Source: Roseovarius tolerans (GTDB taxonomy: Bacteria > Pseudomonadota > Alphaproteobacteria > Rhodobacterales > Rhodobacteraceae). From it: DNA of 64,000 nucleotides. Both the position numbers and the translations under genes were made by a program. A model generated the notes under the pieces. The model worked only from the letters and a program-made list of their open reading frames with translations. It did not search any database and was not told the DNA's origin. The stretch covers positions 62,001-126,000 of the forward strand of contig NZ_FOBO01000003.1 of the NCBI RefSeq assembly GCF_900109855.1, read 5' to 3'. Of this stretch, positions 58,413-64,000 are shown piece by piece (position 1 is the stretch's first letter; the number at the start of each line of letters is the position of its first letter).

Positions 58413-59234
58413 ATGTTCAAGACCGCACGCCCAAGATCGAGCCTGCATTCCGCGATCATCATCCTTGACGTGATCTACCATGCGACCGTGCGGAGCGTGC
58501 GTCAGGCGCATGGCAACGCGGTGATCGCGCTCGTGTTGAACATCATGACCGTGATTATCATGGTGCTGGCGTTCTATCTCATGTTCACGGTTCTTGGCAT
58601 TCGCGGCGCGAAGCTGCGCGGTGACTTCTTGCTGTTCATGATGTCGGGGATTTTTCTGTATCTCACGCATATCAAGGGCATGGGTGCGGTTCTCGGGGCG
58701 GATGGGCCATCCTCGCCGATGATGCAGCATGCACCCATGAACACGATCGTGGCGATCGCCTCTTCGGCGCTTGGGGCACTCTACATCCAGGTGTTGTCGA
58801 TGTTCGTCATCCTGTTCGTCTACCATGTGGGATTCACGCCGATCACGATCTATCAGCCGATCGCAGCCTTCGGCATGGTCCTGCTGGCGTGGTTCACAGG
58901 GGTGGCCGTGGGCTTGGTTTTGTTGGCGATCAAGCCGTGGCTTCCAACCTTCGTGTCGATCTTTGCAACGGTCTACCAGCGCGCCAACATGATCGCCTCG
59001 GGCAAGATGTTCGTGGTCAACACCCTGCCGCCCTTCATGTACAACATGTTTTCCTGGAACCCGCTGTTTCACAATATCGATCAGGCGAGGGGGTTCGTTT
59101 TCATCAACTATTTCCCGCACAAGACGTCGCTGGAATACCCGATCTATGTGGGCATCGTTCTATTGGTGGTCGGGCTGATGGGCGAGTTTTATACCCGGCA
59201 ATATGCCTCGCGCAGTTGGGATGCGCGGCGTTAA
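58413..59234 (+). CDS. ABC-2 type polysaccharide export permease
   Basis: Inner-membrane permease of 273 residues with six hydrophobic segments (ALVLNIMTVIIMVLAFYLMFTVLGI, LFMMSGIFLYL, ALYIQVLSMFVILFVYHVG, MVLLAWFTGVAVGLVLLAIKP, IYVGIVLLVVGLMGEFYT). The motif NMFSWNPLFHNIDQARGFVF is typical of capsule/polysaccharide ABC exporters (KpsM-like). Its ATPase is not adjacent, so it must use a subunit from elsewhere. It converges on alkB with a 4-bp overlap. Confidence 0.87.
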   Translation: MFKTARPRSSLHSAIIILDVIYHATVRSVRQAHGNAVIALVLNIMTVIIMVLAFYLMFTVLGIRGAKLRGDFLLFMMSGIFLYLTHIKGMGAVLGADGPSSPMMQHAPMNTIVAIASSALGALYIQVLSMFVILFVYHVGFTPITIYQPIAAFGMVLLAWFTGVAVGLVLLAIKPWLPTFVSIFATVYQRANMIASGKMFVVNTLPPFMYNMFSWNPLFHNIDQARGFVFINYFPHKTSLEYPIYVGIVLLVVGLMGEFYTRQYASRSWDARR

Positions 59235-59839
59235 TCCACGACCCGGCAGGTCAGGTTGATCCGTCCGCCGCCCTGTAACAGCGACGAGGTGCCGGGCCGT
59301 ATGCGATCAACCCCGTGATGGATCAGGCGCACCGCACCACCCATGACAAGCACGTCACCCGAATTCAGCCAGACCGATTCGGTTGGGCCTCCGCGTGTGC
59401 AGTTGCCGACGCGAAAGAGCGCGTCGTCGCCAAGGGACACCGACAGGACCGGCCATGAGAAATCCGCCTCGTCACGATCCTGATGCAATCCCATCCGCGC
59501 GCCTTCGGTGTAATGATTGATCAGGCAGCAATCGGGCAGCCGCGCCTCGCTTACAAGTGCGCGCCAGATGGTCAGCACGCTCTCTGGAATCGGCGGCCAG
59601 CGCAGCCCGTCGGGGTGGGTCGGTTCATAGCGATAGCCATGCCGGTCGGTGACCCAGCCATAGCGTCCGGCAGAGGTCATGCGCACACTCATAGCCTTGC
59701 CTCGCGGGGTAACGGGGGTGAAGAGCGGGGCCTGCGCGACCACACCGCGCAATTCGTCCACCATCGCTGCCTGCGTCTCGGGCGACAGCCAGCCCTTGTA
59801 GATTGCCACGCCGCGCAGGGTCAGGGTTGGTTGGGGCAT
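59231..59839 (-). CDS. alkB: Alpha-ketoglutarate-dependent DNA/RNA demethylase AlkB
   Basis: Fe(II)/2-oxoglutarate dioxygenase (202 residues) that reverses 1-methyladenine and 3-methylcytosine. The iron ligands are His119 and Asp121 (LHQDRDE) with His174 or His175 (RLIHHGVDR), and Arg193 (GGRINLTCR) binds 2-oxoglutarate. NHYTEGARMGLHQD is the family signature. The ATG at 59839 has AGAGGAGACC upstream. It overlaps the opposing permease end by 4 bp. Confidence 0.95.
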   Translation of the reverse strand: MPQPTLTLRGVAIYKGWLSPETQAAMVDELRGVVAQAPLFTPVTPRGKAMSVRMTSAGRYGWVTDRHGYRYEPTHPDGLRWPPIPESVLTIWRALVSEARLPDCCLINHYTEGARMGLHQDRDEADFSWPVLSVSLGDDALFRVGNCTRGGPTESVWLNSGDVLVMGGAVRLIHHGVDRIRPGTSSLLQGGGRINLTCRVVD

Positions 59840-59905
59840 GTGGTCTCCTCTTTGTGCCAGATGGTCATTTTATACCAAATTGCACGATTCCATTACGTCC
59901 CAATG

Positions 59906-59934
59906 CTTGCAGCCCCACACGGCGCTGCCTATAT
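59906..59934 (+). promoter_or_regulatory. Heat-shock (RpoH-type) promoter of dnaK
   Basis: CTTG (59906-59909), 18 bp, then CCTATAT (59928-59934) agrees with the alphaproteobacterial sigma-32 consensus (CTTG, 17-18 bp, CYTATNT). It lies about 115 bp upstream of the dnaK start. A role in heat-shock induction of dnaK-dnaJ is inferred. Confidence 0.7.
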
Positions 59935-60047
59935 ACGCGCAGAAACGCAGGCACTGCGGCACGTCGCGGGTCTGCTCCTCATCGGGGGCCGGATGCCGAA
60001 ACGGGTCGGGCCTTCGTCATATCGCCTAAGTAGAAGGGATCGAAAAC

Positions 60048-61958
60048 ATGGCCAAAGTGATTGGTATTGACCTCGGCACCACGAATAGCTGCATCGCGAT
60101 CATGGACGGCGCTCAGTCGCGCGTGATCGAAAATTCCGAAGGCGCACGCACGACGCCCTCGATCGTGGCTTTCACCGAGGATGAACGCCTTGTCGGTCAG
60201 CCCGCCAAGCGGCAGGCCGTCACCAACCCCGAAAACACCATTTTCGGCGTCAAGCGCCTGATCGGTCGTCGCGTCGATGATCCCGATCTCGCGAAGGACA
60301 AGAAGAACATGCCGTTCACCGTCGTTGATGGCGGCAATGGCGACGCATGGGTGCAGGCGCGCGGCGAGAAATACTCGCCCAGCCAGATTTCCGCCTTCAT
60401 CCTCGGCAAGATGAAGGAAACCGCCGAGAGCTATCTCGGCGAAGAGGTGACGCAGGCCGTCATCACCGTTCCCGCCTATTTCAACGACGCGCAGCGTCAG
60501 GCCACCAAGGACGCCGGCAAGATTGCCGGTCTTGAAGTGCTGCGCATCATCAACGAGCCGACGGCGGCGGCGCTCGCCTACGGTCTGGACAAGAAAGAAA
60601 CGCACACCATTGCCGTCTATGACCTTGGTGGCGGCACGTTCGACGTGACCATTCTCGAAATCGACGATGGCCTCTTTGAGGTCAAGGCGACCAACGGGGA
60701 CACATTCCTTGGTGGTGAAGATTTCGACATGCGGATCGTCAACTACCTCGCCGACGAGTTCAAGAAAGAGCATGGCGTCGACCTGACCAAGGACAAGATG
60801 GCGCTTCAACGTCTCAAGGAAGCCGCCGAAAAGGCCAAGATCGAACTGTCCAGTTCAAGCCAGACCGAGATCAACCAGCCGTTCATCTCGATGGGGTCGG
60901 ACGGTCAGCCGCTGCACATGGTGGTGAAACTGACCCGCGCCAAGCTCGAGAGCCTTGTGGGCGACCTGATCAAATCCTCGATGAAGCCCTGCGCTGCGGC
61001 GCTCAAGGATGCCGGCATGTCGGCTTCTGAGATCGATGAAGTGGTTCTGGTGGGCGGCATGACCCGCATGCCCAAGGTCGTCGAGGAAGTGACGAAGTTC
61101 TTCGGGAAAGAGCCGCACAAGGGTGTGAACCCCGACGAGGTCGTGGCCATGGGGGCTGCCATTCAGGCGGGCGTGCTGCAAGGCGACGTCAAGGACGTGG
61201 TGCTGCTCGACGTCACGCCGCTTAGCCTCGGCATCGAAACATTGGGCGGAGTCTTTACCCGTCTGATCGACCGCAACACCACGATTCCGACCAACAAGAG
61301 CCAGATCTTCTCGACTGCCGAAGACAATCAGTCGGCCGTGACGATCCGTGTCTTCCAAGGTGAGCGCGAGATGGCGTCCGACAACAAGATGCTCGGCCAG
61401 TTCAACCTCGAGAATATCCCGCCCGCCCCGCGTGGCATGCCGCAGATCGAGGTGACCTTCGATATCGACGCCAACGGCATCGTCTCTGTTTCGGCCAAGG
61501 ACAAGGGCACGAACAAAGAGCAGAAGATCACCATTCAGGCGTCGGGCGGCCTCTCGGAAGAAGATATCGAGAACATGGTCAAGGAGGCCGAGGAAAACGC
61601 CGAGGCCGACAAGGCCCGCCGCGAACTCGTCGAGTCGAAGAACCAGGCCGAGAGCCTTATCAACTCGACCGAGAAATCGCTTGAGGAGCATGGCGACAAG
61701 GTCGACCCCACGACCGTCGAGGCGATTGAGCTGGCCGTCGCCGCGCTCAAGGACGAGCTTGAGGGTGAGAATGTCGACAAGATCAAGTCCGGTATTCAGA
61801 ACGTGGCCGAGGCCTCGATGAAGCTGGGCGAGGCAATCTACAAGGCCAGCCAGGACGACGGTCAGGATGAGCCTGCGGGAGCCGATCAGGCGCGGGGTGA
61901 CGAAGATGACATCCTCGATGCCGATTTCGAGGATCTCGACGACAACAAGCGCGCCTGA
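60048..61958 (+). CDS. dnaK: Molecular chaperone DnaK (Hsp70)
   Basis: Hsp70 chaperone of 636 residues. ATPase phosphate-binding motifs are at the start ([11 protein letters not shown]), 192-205 ([14 protein letters not shown]) and about 331-345 ([14 protein letters not shown]). The substrate domain begins near 390, with [15 protein letters not shown], and the acidic C-terminal tail ([17 protein letters not shown]) is intact. AGAAGGGAT precedes the ATG. A strong intercistronic hairpin separates it from dnaJ. Confidence 0.99.
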   Translation: MAKVIGIDLGTTNSCIAIMDGAQSRVIENSEGARTTPSIVAFTEDERLVGQPAKRQAVTNPENTIFGVKRLIGRRVDDPDLAKDKKNMPFTVVDGGNGDAWVQARGEKYSPSQISAFILGKMKETAESYLGEEVTQAVITVPAYFNDAQRQATKDAGKIAGLEVLRIINEPTAAALAYGLDKKETHTIAVYDLGGGTFDVTILEIDDGLFEVKATNGDTFLGGEDFDMRIVNYLADEFKKEHGVDLTKDKMALQRLKEAAEKAKIELSSSSQTEINQPFISMGSDGQPLHMVVKLTRAKLESLVGDLIKSSMKPCAAALKDAGMSASEIDEVVLVGGMTRMPKVVEEVTKFFGKEPHKGVNPDEVVAMGAAIQAGVLQGDVKDVVLLDVTPLSLGIETLGGVFTRLIDRNTTIPTNKSQIFSTAEDNQSAVTIRVFQGEREMASDNKMLGQFNLENIPPAPRGMPQIEVTFDIDANGIVSVSAKDKGTNKEQKITIQASGGLSEEDIENMVKEAEENAEADKARRELVESKNQAESLINSTEKSLEEHGDKVDPTTVEAIELAVAALKDELEGENVDKIKSGIQNVAEASMKLGEAIYKASQDDGQDEPAGADQARGDEDDILDADFEDLDDNKRA

Positions 61959-61977
61959 GGCACGTTTCGGACCAAGT

Positions 61978-62008
61978 GGGCCGGTTCGGTTTAATGCCGG
62001 ACCGGCCC
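61978..62008 (+). terminator. Intercistronic hairpin dnaK-dnaJ
   Basis: GGGCCGGTTCGG and CCGGACCGGCCC form a 12-bp stem with one wobble and a 7-nt loop. It lacks a T run and may stabilise dnaK mRNA or attenuate dnaJ. Confidence 0.75.
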
Positions 62009-62036
62009 CCACGCTCCGACATCAAGGAGATCCCAG

Positions 62037-63197
62037 ATGGCCAAACGTGACTATTACGAAGTGCTCGGGCTTTCCAAGGGCGCCTCGGCAGACGAGATCA
62101 AGAAAGCCTACCGCACCAAGGCGAAAGAGCTTCACCCCGACCGCAATTCCGACAATCCGGACGCCGAAAAGCATTTCAAGGAAGCGGGCGAGGCCTATGA
62201 CGTCCTGAAAGACCCCGAGAAGAAGGCCGCTTATGACCGGTTCGGCCATGCCGCCTTTGATGGCGGTATGGGCGGCGGCGGCGCGCGTCCCGGCGGCGGG
62301 TTCGGCGGCGGGGCAGGGCAGGGCGATTTCGCCTCGGCATTCTCGGACGTGTTCGACGATCTGTTTGGCGATTTCATGGGTGGCGGCCGTGGTGGCGGTC
62401 GTCAGCGCGCGGCCCGCGGTGCCGACCTGCGCTATAACCTGCGCGTAACCCTGGAAGAGGCCTATGGAGGCCTGCAAAAAAGCATCAAGGTGCCTTCTGC
62501 CGTGCCGTGCGACGAATGCGATGGCTCGGGGGCCGAGGGTGGCGCACAGCCTACAACCTGTCCGACCTGTTCGGGCATGGGCAAGGTGCGTGCGCAGCAG
62601 GGCTTTTTCACCGTCGAACGCACATGCCCCACCTGTGGTGGGATCGGCCAGATCATCAAGAATCCCTGCAAGGTCTGCCAGGGGCAGGGTCGTGTGCAGA
62701 AGGATCGCGCGCTCAGCGTGAACATCCCCGCAGGCGTCGAGACCGGCACGCGCATCCGTCTCGCCGGAGAGGGTGAGGCCGGTATGCGCGGCGGTCCGGC
62801 GGGTGATCTTTATATCTTCATCGAGGTGACCAAGCACGAGCTGTTCGAACGTGAGGATACCAACCTCTTCTGCCGGGTGCCGGTGTCGATGGCCAAGGCC
62901 GCGCTTGGCGGCGACATCGAGGTTCCGACGATCGAGGGCGGGCGCAGCCGCGTCAAGATCCCCGCAGGGTCACAGTCGGGTCGCCAGATGCGGCTGCGCG
63001 GCAAGGGCATGCCAGCCCTGCGCGGCGGTGCGCCCGGCGACATGTTCATCGAACTGGCTGTGGAAACCCCGGTCAACCTCACCTCGAAGCAGAAAGAGTT
63101 GTTGCGTGAGTTCGATGCGCTGAGCGAGGATAACAACCCCGAGAGCAAGAGCTTCTTTTCGTCGGTCAAGAACTTCTGGGATTCGATGAAAAGCTGA
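62037..63197 (+). CDS. dnaJ: Chaperone protein DnaJ (Hsp40)
   Basis: Type I DnaJ of 386 residues. J domain (1-70, with HPD in ELHPDRNSD), G/F-rich linker (about 75-125), and four zinc-binding CxxCxGxG repeats ([32 protein letters not shown]) at about 155-220; two C-terminal beta domains follow. AAGGAGATCCCAG precedes the ATG. It works with DnaK and GrpE. Confidence 0.98.
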   Translation: MAKRDYYEVLGLSKGASADEIKKAYRTKAKELHPDRNSDNPDAEKHFKEAGEAYDVLKDPEKKAAYDRFGHAAFDGGMGGGGARPGGGFGGGAGQGDFASAFSDVFDDLFGDFMGGGRGGGRQRAARGADLRYNLRVTLEEAYGGLQKSIKVPSAVPCDECDGSGAEGGAQPTTCPTCSGMGKVRAQQGFFTVERTCPTCGGIGQIIKNPCKVCQGQGRVQKDRALSVNIPAGVETGTRIRLAGEGEAGMRGGPAGDLYIFIEVTKHELFEREDTNLFCRVPVSMAKAALGGDIEVPTIEGGRSRVKIPAGSQSGRQMRLRGKGMPALRGGAPGDMFIELAVETPVNLTSKQKELLREFDALSEDNNPESKSFFSSVKNFWDSMKS

Positions 63198-63248
63198 TGC
63201 TGGACGCGCGTTAACCGTTTTCTAACGCTCCATTGGCAGGGTAGGGGC

Positions 63249-64000
63249 ATGACAGATGCCCCTGCCTTTTCCGAGCGGCTATTGCCGCTCTTTGCGCCCC
63301 AGACGGCGACGCCAGTCACCCTGTCCGCCGCCCAGCCATCCTATATCCGCGATCACCGGCAGCGATTGCGTGCGCGCTTCCTTGATGGCGGCGCACAGGC
63401 GGTACCGGATTACTAGATGCTGGAACTCGTTCTCTTTCGCGCCATTCCGCGCCGCGATGTGAAACCGCTGGCGCGCGCACTCTTGGACATGTTCGGTGAT
63501 TTCGCCGGGGTCATCTCCGCCCCGGCGGAGCGGCTCTCGGGGGTCGCTGGCGTGGGCGAAGCGGTGATCTGCGAGTTGAAGGTGGTCGAGGCGGCGGCGC
63601 ACCGGCTGGCGCAGGCGCGGGTGATGAACCGAGCCGTGCTCTCGTCCTGGGAGGCGCTGCTGTCCTATTGCCGGGCCAGCATGGCACATCGCGAGACCGA
63701 ACAGTTCCGCGTTTTCTATCTAGACCGCAAGAACGTGTTGATCGCGGATGAGGAACAGGCGCGCGGAACGGTGGATCACGTGCCGGTCTATCCGCGCGAG
63801 GTGGTCAGGCGCGCGCTGCAACTCAATGCGAGCGCGTTGATCCTCGTGCACAATCACCCCTCGGGTGATCCCACACCCTCGGCGGCGGATATCGACATGA
63901 CCGCGCAGGTCGGTCGCGCGGCCGAAGTGCTGGGTATCACGCTGCACGATCACGTGGTCATCGGGCGTGCAGGCGAGGTGAGCTTTCGCGCGGACGGCTA
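63249..64000 (+). pseudogene. radC: RadC-family DNA repair protein, interrupted by an amber codon (3' truncated by window)
   Basis: Frame begins MTDAPAFSERLLPLFAPQ. At codon 56 (63414-63416) a TAG interrupts [30 protein letters not shown], where relatives read an acidic Glu (a single G-to-T change would explain it). The rest continues in the same frame to the window edge: helix-hairpin-helix ([15 protein letters not shown]) and JAB/MPN metalloprotease-like domain ([18 protein letters not shown]). The codon directly after TAG is ATG (63417), so re-initiation could yield a protein of normal domain content minus the first 56 residues. Confidence 0.85.

Noticed and set aside
1-64000. CRISPR arrays, rRNA operons, complete insertion sequences
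   Set aside because: No regularly spaced repeats, rRNA segments or transposase genes were seen on either strand.

Overview
The window looks like about 64 kb of a high-GC alphaproteobacterial chromosome of the Rhodobacteraceae (Roseobacter group). The evidence is the housekeeping gene content and order (dnaX-ybaB-recR, rbfA/truB, dnaK-dnaJ-radC, cysQ-kdsB), the wealth of TRAP and ABC uptake systems, the methylated-amine genes (sarcosine oxidase, an MttB-family protein) and 3'-end intergenic motifs that I recognise from this group. No rRNA, tRNA or CRISPR array was found.

Layout. (1) 1-18 kb, catabolic: the end of a sarcosine oxidase operon (soxA, soxG), pheS, a BLUF photoreceptor, a DctPQM TRAP transporter co-transcribed with an amidase, a 52-residue membrane protein and a 2-hydroxyacid dehydrogenase. 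These are followed by divergent GlxA/AraC-type and GntR/FCD regulators around a perfect palindrome, a DapA-like/ALDH/ProC-like/FAD-oxidoreductase operon, and a non-pyrrolysine MttB-superfamily gene. (2) 18-36 kb, core: rbfA, a DUF2233 protein, truB, an esterase, a DegP-type protease, a Pqi-type MCE lipid-transport operon with a split PqiA, YbjN, proC, csaA, a second hydroxyacid dehydrogenase, a KAS III enzyme, DUF1294, recR, ybaB, dnaX and a small phosphatase. (3) 36-56.6 kb, accessory, visibly more AT-rich in many gaps: a three-gene cassette between two 64-bp direct repeats, SRAP, a UvrD-like helicase remnant, a periplasmic rhodanese, a complete amide-utilisation operon, then a patchwork of small or orphan genes with long empty gaps, ending at a candidate integration site near 56.5 kb. 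(4) 56.6-64 kb, core: kdsB, cysQ, an ABC-2 permease, alkB, dnaK, dnaJ, and a radC interrupted by an in-frame amber codon.

The most notable system is the amide operon at 40.9-49.9 kb. It combines an ABC transporter for short amides or urea-like solutes (substrate-binding protein, two permeases, two ATPases) with AmiE amidase, AmiB (ClpX/ClpB-like AAA), AmiC (amide sensor) and AmiR (ANTAR antiterminator). The leader upstream holds two consecutive hexaloop hairpins, the second overlapping the 5' arm of a strong intrinsic terminator, which is the arrangement expected for AmiR-controlled antitermination. Unlike the Pseudomonas ami operon there is no AmiS channel; an ABC importer precedes the enzyme genes instead, and its binding protein is a homologue of the sensor AmiC.

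Other items for follow-up are the repeat-flanked cassette, the radC nonsense mutation, an orphan intrinsic terminator at 53.77 kb, strong GC hairpins after both transporter binding-protein genes, and the MttB-linked catabolic cluster.
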